Of a stretch of 64,000 bases of DNA, positions 15,681 through 24,730 are shown piece after piece. Each line of letters begins with the position of its first letter. The stretch's first letter is position 1. The stretch is from Amycolatopsis mongoliensis. Lineage in GTDB: Bacteria > Actinomycetota > Actinomycetes > Mycobacteriales > Pseudonocardiaceae. The stretch lies in the NCBI RefSeq assembly GCF_030285665.1, contig NZ_CP127295.1:5828001-5892000 (forward strand), in the 5' to 3' direction. The translations under genes were made by a program, and so were the position numbers. The notes under the pieces are model-generated. The model did not search any database, was not told the origin of the DNA, and saw nothing but the letters and a program-made list of their open reading frames with translations.

Positions 15681-17669
15681 ATGACTTCCACCCGGGTGAA
15701 CGACCTGGCAACGGCTTTCGACGGTGAGCCGGACACACTGGTCGGGATGTACCGGCGGATGCGGCTGATCCGGCAGTTCGAGGACCGCGCGTCCCGGCTG
15801 TACCGGAACAACGAGATCCCCGGCTTCCTGCACCTGTCGATCGGGCAGGAGGCGTCGGCGGTCGGCGCCTGCTGGCCGCTGGACGACCGTGACGTGATCA
15901 CCTCGACCCATCGCGGGCACGGGCACTGCATCGCCAAGGGGATCGACGTCGAGGGTATGTTCGCGGAGCTCATGGGCAAGGAGACCGGCACGTGCCGCGG
16001 GCGTGGCGGGTCGATGCACATCGCCGATCCGCGTCGCGGGGTGTTCGGCGCCAACGGCATCGTCGCGGCCGGCGTGCCGATCGCGGTCGGTGCCGCGACC
16101 GCCGCCCAGTTGCGCGGTGACGGCGGCGTCGCCCTGGCGTTCTTCGGCGACGGCGCCGTGGCCCAGGGCATGTTCCACGAGGCCGCCAACCTGGCCTCGG
16201 TGTGGCAGCTGCCGGTGATCTTCTTCTGCGAGAACAACAAGTACGCCGAGTTCTCCCCGATCGCGACCCAGACGCGGGCTTCGCTCGCCGACCGCGCGCC
16301 CGGCTACGCGATGGATTTCCACCAGGTCGACGGCAACGACGTCGTCGCCGTGGCCGACCTCGTCCGGCGCCTTGCCGGTGACCTGCGAGCGGGAGGCGGT
16401 CCGGTGATGGTCGAGGCCGAGACCTACCGGTGGCACGGTCACTACGAGGGCGACCCGCTGAAGTACCGGGACCCCGGCGAACTGGCCGAGTGGAAGGAAC
16501 GCGATCCGCTGGTCCGGCTGGCCGCCCGGCTGCGCGAGCTGGGCGAGGACCCCGCGGTGGTCGACGCGGCCGTCGACGCCGAGATCGACGCCGCCGTGGA
16601 GAAGGCCCGCGCCGCCGCCCAGCCCGCCGAGGAGACGCTGCACCACTTCGTGGGTGTCCCGCGCGAACCGGTACCCGAGCCGGCCGAAGCGACCGGCGAG
16701 GTCTTCCGGACGATGGATGCGGTCCACAACGCACTCGAGCACGAGCTGGAGACCGACGGCTCGGTGTTCCTGGCCGGGATCGACGTCGGCGCCGGTGGCA
16801 ACGTGTTCGGCCTGACCAGGGGCCTGGCCGGGAAGTTCCCGGGCCGGGTCCGCGACACGCCGATTTCGGAAAGCGCGATCATCGGCGCGGCCGTCGGCGC
16901 GGCCATGGCGGGGCTGCGCCCGGTCGTGGAGGTCATGTACTTCGACTTCATCGGCGTCTGTCTCGACCAGCTGATGAACCAGGCGGCCAAGCTGCGGTTC
17001 ATGACCGGCGGCGCGGTCAGTCTGCCGATGGTGGTCCGTACCCAGTTCGGTGCCGGGAAGTCCTCGGGCAGCCAGCACTCGCAGAGCCTCGAGGCCCTGC
17101 TCGCGCACATCCCCGGCCTGACCGTCGTGATGCCCTCGACGCCGGCGGACACCTACGGGCTGCTGCGTGCCGCGATCCGCGACCCCAACCCGGTCGTGTT
17201 CATCGAGAACCGCCTGATGTACGGGCGCAAGGGCCCGCAGCCGCCGGCGTCGCACCTGATCCCGCTGGGCAAGGCCGCGATCCGCCGGGCCGGCACCGAT
17301 GTCACGCTGGTCTCGTACTCGAAGCTGGTGCACGACTGCGCCGACGTCGCCGAGGAGCTGGCCGCCGACGGCATCAGCGTCGAGCTCATCGACCTGCGGA
17401 CGATCGCGCCGCTGGACACCGAGACGGTGCTGCGATCGCTCGCCAAGACCGGGCGGCTGGTCGTCGCGCACCAGGCGGTGGGCGAGTTCGGCGTCGGCGC
17501 GGAACTGGCCGCGGTGGCCGCCCGTGAGGGGTTCTGGACGCTGGACGCCCCGGTCATCCGGCTGGGCGCGGAGCGGACCCCGGCGCCGTACAGCCCGTCG
17601 CTGGAGCGCGTGTGGCTGCCTTCGAAGGACGCGATCGCCGCGGCGGTGCGGGAGGCTGCCGGCGCCTGA
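15681..17669 (+). CDS. Fused E1 alpha-beta thiamine-diphosphate 2-oxoacid/acetoin dehydrogenase
   Basis: 662 residues. Residues 1-330 are E1 alpha with the ThDP/Mg motif FFGDGAVAQG (GDG at 156-158) closing at CENN (185-186). From about 345 it is E1 beta (MDAVHNALEHELETDG, TPISESAIIGAAVGAAMAGL, C-terminal transketolase domain). E1 is normally two polypeptides (AcoA/AcoB, PdhA/PdhB); here they are one chain. The conserved beta-subunit Glu of the EDVG motif is replaced (GIDVG). ATG 15681 is chosen for AGGAG just upstream; ATG 15657 is the alternative. No E2 or E3 gene is nearby, so either these are supplied from elsewhere or the enzyme acts without lipoyl transfer. Confidence 0.88.
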   Translation: MTSTRVNDLATAFDGEPDTLVGMYRRMRLIRQFEDRASRLYRNNEIPGFLHLSIGQEASAVGACWPLDDRDVITSTHRGHGHCIAKGIDVEGMFAELMGKETGTCRGRGGSMHIADPRRGVFGANGIVAAGVPIAVGAATAAQLRGDGGVALAFFGDGAVAQGMFHEAANLASVWQLPVIFFCENNKYAEFSPIATQTRASLADRAPGYAMDFHQVDGNDVVAVADLVRRLAGDLRAGGGPVMVEAETYRWHGHYEGDPLKYRDPGELAEWKERDPLVRLAARLRELGEDPAVVDAAVDAEIDAAVEKARAAAQPAEETLHHFVGVPREPVPEPAEATGEVFRTMDAVHNALEHELETDGSVFLAGIDVGAGGNVFGLTRGLAGKFPGRVRDTPISESAIIGAAVGAAMAGLRPVVEVMYFDFIGVCLDQLMNQAAKLRFMTGGAVSLPMVVRTQFGAGKSSGSQHSQSLEALLAHIPGLTVVMPSTPADTYGLLRAAIRDPNPVVFIENRLMYGRKGPQPPASHLIPLGKAAIRRAGTDVTLVSYSKLVHDCADVAEELAADGISVELIDLRTIAPLDTETVLRSLAKTGRLVVAHQAVGEFGVGAELAAVAAREGFWTLDAPVIRLGAERTPAPYSPSLERVWLPSKDAIAAAVREAAGA

Positions 17670-17681
17670 GCGGGCGTGGCC

Positions 17682-18341
17682 TCAGGCGGAGGAGCGGTCG
17701 CGGTAGTCCGCGAGCCGTTTCTCCAGCCCGGCCACGTCGTAGCCGCTGGTGCAGAACCCCGAGAAGAGCGTCGCGCAGTACTCGCGCGACAGGAACTCCG
17801 CGTCCCACTGGCCGCCACGATGCGCCCACTGGTAGGTGTGGTTGTGCAGGTTGAGGAACTGCAACATGGCCAGCCGGGGGTCGAGGCGGCGGAACGCGCC
17901 GGCCTCCATCGCCTCGGCCAGCAGATCCAGCACGATCTTCTCGAACTCCCGGCGCTGCCGCAGCAGGCGGGCCCGGTTGGCGCCGCGCAGGTGCCGGTAG
18001 TCGTGCTCGTAGACCCAGATGTGGTCGAGCCGGGCGAGGATGTTCCCGAGCAACGTCTCCGACAGCAGCCGCAGGCGCAGCACCGGGTCCTCGTCGAGCG
18101 CGGCGATCTGCCGGGCCGCGGTCAGCAGCGGCCCCAGGACCCGGTCCTGGATCTCGACGAGCAGGTTCTCCTTCGAGCCGATGTAGTAGTACAGCGCGCC
18201 CTTGGCGAGGCCGGCGACCTGCCCCAGCTCCGCGATGCCAGTGGCGGCGTAGCCGTGTTCGGCGAACAGTGCGGCGGCCTGGTCGATGATCTCCTGGCGC
18301 TTGATCTCGTAGCCGGGCCCGTGCCCCGGTGGTCTCGGCAT
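17682..18341 (-). CDS. TetR-family regulator of the catabolic cluster
   Basis: 219 residues. The HTH is IIDQAAALFAEHGYAATGIAELGQVAGLAKGALYYYIGSK. The C-terminal domain is rich in aromatic residues (IWVYEHDYRHLRG, LHNHTYQWAH), as in KstR2-like regulators that bind acyl-CoA esters. It lies centrally between the two promoters carrying ACCGATTGGT, which makes it the likely repressor of both. The ATG at 18341 has GGAGGGG upstream. Confidence 0.88.
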   Translation of the reverse strand: MPRPPGHGPGYEIKRQEIIDQAAALFAEHGYAATGIAELGQVAGLAKGALYYYIGSKENLLVEIQDRVLGPLLTAARQIAALDEDPVLRLRLLSETLLGNILARLDHIWVYEHDYRHLRGANRARLLRQRREFEKIVLDLLAEAMEAGAFRRLDPRLAMLQFLNLHNHTYQWAHRGGQWDAEFLSREYCATLFSGFCTSGYDVAGLEKRLADYRDRSSA

Positions 18342-18373
18342 CGTTCCCCTCCGTCGGTGACAGGTTGTTCACT

Positions 18374-19150
18374 TTAGGCGGGATCACCGAACCTCGCCTT
18401 GCCCGGTCCGTGCTGCAGGAACGATGCCATGCCCGTGTCCCGGTCGGTCGTCGCGAACAGACCGGCGATCAACGAGCGCTCCAGCGCCAGCCCGCCCGCG
18501 ATGGGCAGGTCGATCCCCTGGTCGACCGCCTCCTTGATCGCCTGGATCGCGAATCGCGGCCCGGTTGCGAGCTCTCGGGCGAAGCGGAGCGCGGCCTCGT
18601 AGGGGTCCTCCGCGAGCCGGTCCACGATGCCCAGGTCCAAGGCTTCTCGCGCGGGCACCCGCCGCCCGGTCATCATCAGTTCCTTCGCCTTGCCTCGCCC
18701 GACCAGCCGGGTCAGGCGTTGCGTCCCGCCGGAGCCGGGAATGATCCCCAGCAGGACCTCGGGCAGCCCGAGGACGGCGTCTTCGGCGGCGATCCGGAAG
18801 TCGGCGGTGAGGGCGAGTTCCAGCCCGCCGCCCAGCGCGTAGCCGGTGACGGCCGCGACGACCGGCACCGGCAGGTCGGCGAACCGCGTGAACGTCCGCT
18901 GCAACCCCCGGTTCCAGCCGGTGATGTCCTCGAAGCCGAATGCCGCGAGCTGCTTGATGTCCGCGCCCGCGGCGAAGCACCGTGGACCGCCGTAGAGCAC
19001 CACTGCGTGGACTCCGGGATCGGCCTCGAGCGTGGCGGCCGCATCGGCCAGCGCGCGCTGCATCGCAGTGTCGAACGCGTTCAGCGGTGGCGCGTCCAGG
19101 CGGACGGTCGCCACGCGGTCCGCGATCTCCAGCTGTACCGGTGCCGTCAT
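18374..19150 (-). CDS. Enoyl-CoA hydratase/isomerase
   Basis: 258 residues, crotonase family. The oxyanion-hole strand is FAAGADIKQL. Both catalytic glutamates are present (GGGLELAL and LPEVLLGIIPGSGGTQRL), so hydration of a 2-enoyl-CoA is expected. The ATG at 19150 has AAGGAG eight bases upstream. It shares the operator-bearing divergent promoter with the HyuAB operon, which points to one pathway. Confidence 0.9.
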   Translation of the reverse strand: MTAPVQLEIADRVATVRLDAPPLNAFDTAMQRALADAAATLEADPGVHAVVLYGGPRCFAAGADIKQLAAFGFEDITGWNRGLQRTFTRFADLPVPVVAAVTGYALGGGLELALTADFRIAAEDAVLGLPEVLLGIIPGSGGTQRLTRLVGRGKAKELMMTGRRVPAREALDLGIVDRLAEDPYEAALRFARELATGPRFAIQAIKEAVDQGIDLPIAGGLALERSLIAGLFATTDRDTGMASFLQHGPGKARFGDPA

Positions 19151-19232
19151 CGCCGCAGCTCCTTTTCTCACCCGGTCCGGGCTTGTCAGGCCGCAGCCGG
19201 AGACCTACAGTGCTCACCATCACGGTTTCTTA

Positions 19233-19245
19233 GACCGATTGGTAC
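19233..19245. promoter_or_regulatory. ACCGATTGGT operator, copy 2
   Basis: GACCGATTGGTAC in the divergent promoter between the enoyl-CoA hydratase and the HyuAB operon. It carries the same 10-mer as the site at 15597-15609, in the opposite orientation. Confidence 0.7.
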
Positions 19246-19285
19246 ACGAAACTCGGCAGCGGCACAACACACCGGAGTGATGGCC

Positions 19286-19552
19286 ATGGATGCAGTCGAA
19301 ACACCCGTCCCGGAGGGACTCGCGGTCACCCGGGAGGAAGTCACGGCGGACGAGCTGGCGGCGCTGGGTGTCGACCTCGAACGCGATTTCCCGGGTTCTT
19401 CAGCGGCCGACTTCCGCCGCTACCCCGTGCTGACCGAAGGCGGCTGGTTCACCGTCGTCAAGCACCAGAAGACGCTCGAATCGGTGAGCCGTGAACGCGG
19501 GCCGCTGCTCGGCCCGATCGTGCTGACCTCAGACGGCCTCGACGTCTACTGA
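19286..19552 (+). CDS. Small protein leading the HyuAB operon
   Basis: 88 residues beginning MDAVETPVPEGLAVTREEVT, acidic, without cysteine and without a membrane helix. ATG 19286 is chosen over 19280 because GGAG lies eight bases upstream of it. Its place directly before hyuA-like and hyuB-like genes recalls the small third subunits of acetone and acetophenone carboxylases, but I see no similarity to the Zn-binding acetone carboxylase gamma subunit. Treat it as a candidate accessory subunit of unknown fold. Confidence 0.7.
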   Translation: MDAVETPVPEGLAVTREEVTADELAALGVDLERDFPGSSAADFRRYPVLTEGGWFTVVKHQKTLESVSRERGPLLGPIVLTSDGLDVY

Positions 19553-19580
19553 CCACCACTTGCGAAAGGCGGGTAGTTTC

Positions 19581-21611
19581 ATGATCGGAGTAGACGTCGG
19601 AGGCACGTTCACGGACGTGGTGGCGATCGCGGACGGAGAGATCCGCACGATCAAGGTGTCCACGGACGTGCGCACGACCGAACGCGGTGTGCTGCGCGGC
19701 GCCGAGGAAATCGGGGTCGCGGATTCCGCGGTCTTCAACCACGCGAGCACGCACGGCTTGAACGCGATCATCACGCGCCGGCTGCCGAAGATCGCGTTCC
19801 TGACCACGTTGGGACACCGGGACATCCTCGACATCGGCCGCACGTGGCGACCGGTGGACGGCCTGATGAACCCGTCGTGGCGCCGCTCCTACGGCGACGC
19901 GAACCAACCTCTGGTGCCGCGTTATCTGCGTCGCGGGATCCGGGAGCGCCTCACCGCCGACGGCGGCATCCTGATCCAGCTCGACGAAGACCACGCTCGC
20001 GAGGAGCTGCGGATCCTGCGCGGCTGCAACGTCGAAGGCGTCGCGATCTGCTTGATCAACGCCTATGTCAACAACCACCACGAAGAACGCCTGCGCCAGC
20101 TCGTGCACGAAGTGCTGGGCGACATCCCGGTCTCCATCTCCAGCGAAGTTTCCCCGCTGGCCAAGGAGTTCGCCCGCGCATCGACCACCGTGGTCGACGT
20201 GTTCATGCGGCTGACCTACGACGAGTACACCCGCCGGCTCGACTCCGGTCTGCAGGATCTGGGCTTCACCGGCGACCTCAACTTCGCCGACTGCGCCGCG
20301 CAGCTGGTGCGCTCCGACGTCGCGATGGAACACCCCTTCCGCATCGTCTTCGCCGGCCCCGCGGCCGGCACCGTGTCCAGCGCCCACTTCGGCAGCCTGA
20401 TCGGCGCGGGCAACCTGCTGTGCGCCGACGTCGGCGGAACCTCCTGCGACATCAGCATGGTCACCGAGGGCCGGCCGTTCGTGAACACGACGTTCGAGCT
20501 CGAGCACGACCTGATCGTGAACGCGTTGTCGAACGAGATCTCGAGCATCGGCGCCGGCGGCGGCAGTCTCGTCACGATCAACGCGGCGGGCGAGCTGAAA
20601 GTGGGCCCGGGCAGCGCCGGTGCCGACCCCGGCCCGGCCTGCTACGGACTCGGCGGGACCCAGCCCACGACCACCGACACCTGCCTGCTGATGGGCATCA
20701 TCGACCCGGACGGCTTCGCCGGTGGCCGGATGAAGCTGAACCCGGACCTGTCCCGGCAGGCCTTCGACGCGCTGGACTCCAAGTTGTCGTTCGACCAGCG
20801 GGTCAGCTACGCGTTCAACATCGGTATCAACAACATCGCCGAGGGTGTCGTCAACATCGCCATCCAGCACGGCGTCGACCCGCGCGACTACAGCCTCGTC
20901 GCGTTCGGCGCGGCCGGACCGATGCTGCTGCCCGCGGTGCTCGACCTGGTGCACGCGGCCGAGGTCATCGTGCCCCCGCACCCCGGTCTGTTCTCCGCCC
21001 TCGGCCTGGTCAGCTCGGACCTGGTCTACGCCGACAGCCGCAGCGCCTACACACTGCTCACCGCCGAGGCGGCCGAACAGGTCGACAAGGTCTACCACTC
21101 GATGGAGGAGCGGCTCCGCGAAAGGCTGCAGGAGAAGGACCGCGGCAACGTCACCTTCGTCCGCAGCTTCGACGGCCGCCTCGCCGGCCAGACCTGGGAG
21201 ACGCCGTTCGTCGGCGTGCCCGACGGCGAGATCGACGCCGACGCGATCGCGACGATGGTCGCCAACTTCCACGACGCCTACGCGGAACGCTCCGGCAACC
21301 GCTTCGAGGCGCTCCCCGTGCAGGGGGTCACCTACCGCGTCCAGGCGGTCGTGCAGGCCGACAAGGTCGAGTACCCGACGCTGCCCGAGCGCCCGGCCGG
21401 CGAGTCCGCCGAGCCGACCCGCACCCTGCCGATCCGCTACCTCACCGACGAGGTCCTCGACGCCGGTGAGTACCAGCGCAGCGACCTGCGGGCCGGTGAC
21501 CGGGTCCCCGGCCCCGCGGTGATCCGCGAACCGCTGTCCACCACGTTCCTCGTCCCCGGTCAGGTCGCGACCGTCGGGGCCCACGGCGAGCTGCGCATCC
21601 GGAAGGCGTGA
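19581..21611 (+). CDS. HyuA-type hydantoinase/acetone carboxylase beta-like subunit
   Basis: 676 residues. The N-terminus MIGVDVGGTFTDVVAIADG is the ASKHA-fold phosphate loop of the hydantoinase A/oxoprolinase family, followed by the HyuA core (CADVGGTSCDISMV, GAGGGSLVTINAAGELKVGP) and a C-terminal HydA domain. The family includes ATP-dependent hydantoinases, 5-oxoprolinase and the ATP-using subunits of acetone and acetophenone carboxylases. It lies 28 bases after the small protein and three bases before the HyuB gene. In a cluster with CoA ligase, ECH and SDRs, a ketone carboxylase fits better than a hydantoinase (inference). Confidence 0.9.
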   Translation: MIGVDVGGTFTDVVAIADGEIRTIKVSTDVRTTERGVLRGAEEIGVADSAVFNHASTHGLNAIITRRLPKIAFLTTLGHRDILDIGRTWRPVDGLMNPSWRRSYGDANQPLVPRYLRRGIRERLTADGGILIQLDEDHAREELRILRGCNVEGVAICLINAYVNNHHEERLRQLVHEVLGDIPVSISSEVSPLAKEFARASTTVVDVFMRLTYDEYTRRLDSGLQDLGFTGDLNFADCAAQLVRSDVAMEHPFRIVFAGPAAGTVSSAHFGSLIGAGNLLCADVGGTSCDISMVTEGRPFVNTTFELEHDLIVNALSNEISSIGAGGGSLVTINAAGELKVGPGSAGADPGPACYGLGGTQPTTTDTCLLMGIIDPDGFAGGRMKLNPDLSRQAFDALDSKLSFDQRVSYAFNIGINNIAEGVVNIAIQHGVDPRDYSLVAFGAAGPMLLPAVLDLVHAAEVIVPPHPGLFSALGLVSSDLVYADSRSAYTLLTAEAAEQVDKVYHSMEERLRERLQEKDRGNVTFVRSFDGRLAGQTWETPFVGVPDGEIDADAIATMVANFHDAYAERSGNRFEALPVQGVTYRVQAVVQADKVEYPTLPERPAGESAEPTRTLPIRYLTDEVLDAGEYQRSDLRAGDRVPGPAVIREPLSTTFLVPGQVATVGAHGELRIRKA

Positions 21612-21614
21612 ACC

Positions 21615-23543
21615 ATGACTTCTCTCAAGGACCTCGACGACGCCCAGTTCGCCGAGCTCTACGGCTCCGACCGGTTCACCGCGTCGGTGCTGGCGAGCCG
21701 GATGCGGTACATCGTGCAGCACATGTGCACGGGCCTGCTGAACAACGCGTTCTCGCTCATCCTGCGCGACTGGTACGACTTCGCGGCCACGATCTCCGGC
21801 CCGCCGGAGCAGAACTACCCGATGTCGTCGGTGAGCAACAGCCTCGCGATGTTCCTCGGCACCATGTCCGAAGCCGTGCGCAACACCATCGAGGAGTACG
21901 GCCCGGAGAACCTCAACCCGGGTGACGTGGTGATCTGCAACGATCCGTACCGCGCGGGCAACCACGTCAACGACGTCTGCTTCATCCGCCCCGTCTTCCA
22001 CGAGGACAAGCTGATCTCGTTCGTCACCCTGCGGGCCCACCAGCTCGACATGGGCGGCGTCGTGCCGGCCGGGTTCAGCGGAACGAAGCGCAATGTCTAC
22101 GAGAACGGCCTCGTGATCGCGCCGACGCTGCTCTACCGCGACAACAAGCCGGTCAAGTCGGCGTTCAACCTGATCTTCGACAACGCCCGCTTCTGCGCGC
22201 TGCTGCTGCCGGACATCAAGACGATCTACCAGAACCTCCTGCTCGGCGAGCAGCTGATCCTGGAAAGCGTGGAGCGCTACGGCGTCGACGCCTACCTCGG
22301 CGCCGTCCGCTACGCCACCGACGTCTCGGCCGAGTCGATGCGGACCGCGCTGGCCGGCCTGCCCGACGGCGTCTACGAGGCCGAGGAAGGCATCGACTGC
22401 GACGGTGTCGACGACTCGATCGAGTACCGGATCCGCCTGAAGATCACCAAGGCCGCCGACCGGATGGAACTCGACTTCAGCGGCACCTCACCGCAGGCCC
22501 GCACCAGCATCAACGCGGGCATCCTCGACACCAAGACCGCGGTCGGTGTCGCGCTGAAGTTCCTCGTCGACCCGGTCACGCCGTTCACTTCCGGGGCGTA
22601 CCGGCCGATCGACATCGTGCTGCCCGCCGGCACGTTCATCAGCGCCACGCCACCGGACGGCGCCGTGTTCCTGTACTGGGAGAGCACCGGCCCGGTGCTG
22701 CTGGCGGTGTTCCGCGCACTCGAGAAGGCGCTGGGCCGCAAGGCGGTCGGTGGCGACTACGGCTCGCTGAACATCCACAACGCCAACGGCGTCCTCGCCG
22801 ACGGGACCCCGTGGGTCACCACCGCCCAGTGCGGCGGCGAGCACGGGCCGTGGGGCGCGACCGAGGCCGGAGACGCCGACAGCTACTCCGTCGTCTACCA
22901 GGCCAACAACCTCGACCCGGCGACGGAAGCCATCGAGTCCGAGGTGCCCGCCGTCGTGCTGCGCAAGGAGTACATGCCCGACAGCTCCGGCGCCGGGGAG
23001 AACCGTGGCGGCGCGGCCGTCCTCAAAGACACGCTGTACCTGACCGCGGCGGAGCACTGGTCGAGCCCGCTGCACACGAAGTCCGCCAGCGGCGTGGGCG
23101 TCTACGGCGGGCGGGCCGGTGCGCTCGGCGCGACGTGGGTGTTCGACCCGGACTACAAGAACGTGCCGAAGGAAAAGGACCTCATCGGCACCGATCCCGA
23201 GGTCTACGCCGGCTCGACGCCGGTGGCCGGGATGCTGGACCCGCGAACCAGGACGGTCGACCCCGATGGCGAGTACTTCTACTTCGCCAGCACCCCGGTC
23301 TGGCACACCAAGCCGAACGCGGTGTTCCGCTACCTCACCAACGGCGGCGGCGGCTGGGGCTCACCGCTGCAGCGCAGCCCCGAGCGCGTCTGCCGCGACG
23401 TGCGCGACGAGTACGTGACGATCGAAGGCGCCTACCGCGACTACGGCGTCGTCATCACCGGCGACCCGCACGGCGACCCCGAAGGCCTGAAGATCGATCA
23501 CGACGCGACCGCCGAGCGCCGCGCCGAGATGGCCGTGAAGTAA
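21615..23543 (+). CDS. HyuB-type hydantoinase/acetone carboxylase alpha-like subunit
   Basis: 642 residues of the hydantoinase B family, which partners HyuA. Family stretches: GDVVICNDPYRAGNHVNDVC, HQLDMGGVVPAG, NGGGGWGSPLQRSPERVCRD near the C-terminus. The length is between HyuB (about 520-590) and acetone carboxylase alpha (about 770). The extra internal residues (for example HTKPNAVFRYLT) are more like acetophenone/acetone carboxylase-type proteins. A three-base gap to HyuA indicates co-translation and a stable complex. Confidence 0.9.
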   Translation: MTSLKDLDDAQFAELYGSDRFTASVLASRMRYIVQHMCTGLLNNAFSLILRDWYDFAATISGPPEQNYPMSSVSNSLAMFLGTMSEAVRNTIEEYGPENLNPGDVVICNDPYRAGNHVNDVCFIRPVFHEDKLISFVTLRAHQLDMGGVVPAGFSGTKRNVYENGLVIAPTLLYRDNKPVKSAFNLIFDNARFCALLLPDIKTIYQNLLLGEQLILESVERYGVDAYLGAVRYATDVSAESMRTALAGLPDGVYEAEEGIDCDGVDDSIEYRIRLKITKAADRMELDFSGTSPQARTSINAGILDTKTAVGVALKFLVDPVTPFTSGAYRPIDIVLPAGTFISATPPDGAVFLYWESTGPVLLAVFRALEKALGRKAVGGDYGSLNIHNANGVLADGTPWVTTAQCGGEHGPWGATEAGDADSYSVVYQANNLDPATEAIESEVPAVVLRKEYMPDSSGAGENRGGAAVLKDTLYLTAAEHWSSPLHTKSASGVGVYGGRAGALGATWVFDPDYKNVPKEKDLIGTDPEVYAGSTPVAGMLDPRTRTVDPDGEYFYFASTPVWHTKPNAVFRYLTNGGGGWGSPLQRSPERVCRDVRDEYVTIEGAYRDYGVVITGDPHGDPEGLKIDHDATAERRAEMAVK

Positions 23544-23553
23544 GGAGGATCCG

Positions 23554-23952
23554 ATGTCCGACAACGGAACAGATGTCGCCCGCCAGAACGCATTGCGCGA
23601 CGCGTTCATCAAAGAGCGCGGCTATTGGAACCCCTTCTGGGAGGGGTTGCTGAGCCTCGATCCCGAATTCTTCGACGCCTACCGCGAGTTCTCGGCCGTG
23701 CCGTGGCGCAAGGGCGTTCTGGAACCGAAGATCAAGGAACTGATCTACACCGCGATCGACGCGTCCACGACCCACTTGTACGAGCCGGGGTTGCGCCAGC
23801 ACATCCGCAACGCGCTCGGTTACGGCGCCACCAAGGAAGAGATCATGGAGGTGCTGGAACTGACGAGTGTGCTCGGCATCCACACCTGCACCCTCGGCGT
23901 GCCCGTGCTGATGGAGGAGCTGGCCGCTCACGAGCAGCAGAAGGCGACGTGA
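23554..23952 (+). CDS. Carboxymuconolactone decarboxylase-family protein
   Basis: 132 residues of the CMD/AhpD-like fold. The typical helix KELIYTAIDASTTHLYEPGL is followed by the conserved His in RQHIRNALGYGATKEEIMEV. The CxxC motif of AhpD peroxidases is absent, so peroxidase activity is unlikely. Decarboxylase, isomerase or structural roles remain open. The strong RBS AAGGAGG lies before the ATG at 23554. Its last codon overlaps the next gene by four bases. Confidence 0.82.
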   Translation: MSDNGTDVARQNALRDAFIKERGYWNPFWEGLLSLDPEFFDAYREFSAVPWRKGVLEPKIKELIYTAIDASTTHLYEPGLRQHIRNALGYGATKEEIMEVLELTSVLGIHTCTLGVPVLMEELAAHEQQKAT

Positions 23953-24707
23953 CCCCCGGTGTTCTCGACCCGCGCGGCCCGGCCTCCCTGGCCGGGCAGC
24001 GCGCGGTCGTCACCGGGGCCGCGCGCGGGATCGGCAGCCGGATCGCCGTCGAACTCGCCCTCGCCGGAGCCCACGTCACGGCGCTGGACCGGCACGACCC
24101 GGCCGGCACTGTCGCCGAAATCACCGAGCTCGGTGGCAGCGCGGCCGGCCTGCGGGCCGACATCACCGATCGCGACGCCATCGCCACCGCGATGGCCGAG
24201 GCCGCCGGGCCACCGCGGCGGCTCGACGCGCTGGTGACCTGCGCCGCGGTCTACGGCGAGACCGTCGCGCTCGACGAGCTACCCGAGTCCGAAGTGGACC
24301 TCGTGCTCGGCGTGAACATCAAGGGAACACTTTGGTGCATCAGTGGTGCGCTGCCGTTCCTGCGAGGACACGACTCACGCGTGGTCTGCATCGGCTCGGT
24401 GGCGGGCAAGGCCGGGGGCGTGCTGGCCGGGCCGCACTACGTGGCCAGCAAGGGCGCCGTGCACGCGGTCGTGAAGTGGCTCGCCAAGACCGAAGCCGGC
24501 AACGGAGTCCTCGCCAACGCCGTCGCCCCCGGCGTCGTCGACACCGAGATGATCCGCGGCAAGGGGTATTCCGGCGACTACAACCCGCTGGGCAGGCTGG
24601 CCCGGCCCGAGGAGATCGCCCGGGTGGCGGCCTTCCTCGCCTCGCCGGCGGCCAGTTACATGACCGGCGCGGTCGTGGACGTCAACGGTGGCTATGCGAT
24701 GGGCTGA
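23949..24707 (+). CDS. Short-chain dehydrogenase/reductase 1
   Basis: 252 residues, classical SDR. The cofactor motif is TGAARGIG. The usual NNAG is TCAA. The catalytic Ser lies in GSVAGKAG, with YVASKGA for Tyr/Lys. The GTG at 23949 gives a GTGA overlap with the CMD gene. It lacks the basic residue after the Gly motif that marks strict NADP use, and LDRHDP (Asp) suggests NAD(H). One of three SDRs in this operon. Confidence 0.87.
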   Translation: MTPGVLDPRGPASLAGQRAVVTGAARGIGSRIAVELALAGAHVTALDRHDPAGTVAEITELGGSAAGLRADITDRDAIATAMAEAAGPPRRLDALVTCAAVYGETVALDELPESEVDLVLGVNIKGTLWCISGALPFLRGHDSRVVCIGSVAGKAGGVLAGPHYVASKGAVHAVVKWLAKTEAGNGVLANAVAPGVVDTEMIRGKGYSGDYNPLGRLARPEEIARVAAFLASPAASYMTGAVVDVNGGYAMG

Positions 24708-24730
24708 GGCCCGAGAACAGGAGATCTGCA

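Noticed and set aside
19458..22040. 860-codon minus-strand frame opposite hyuA/hyuB
   Set aside because: Low-complexity Val/Asp/Arg/Gly shadow; both HyuA and HyuB on the plus strand are full-length family matches.
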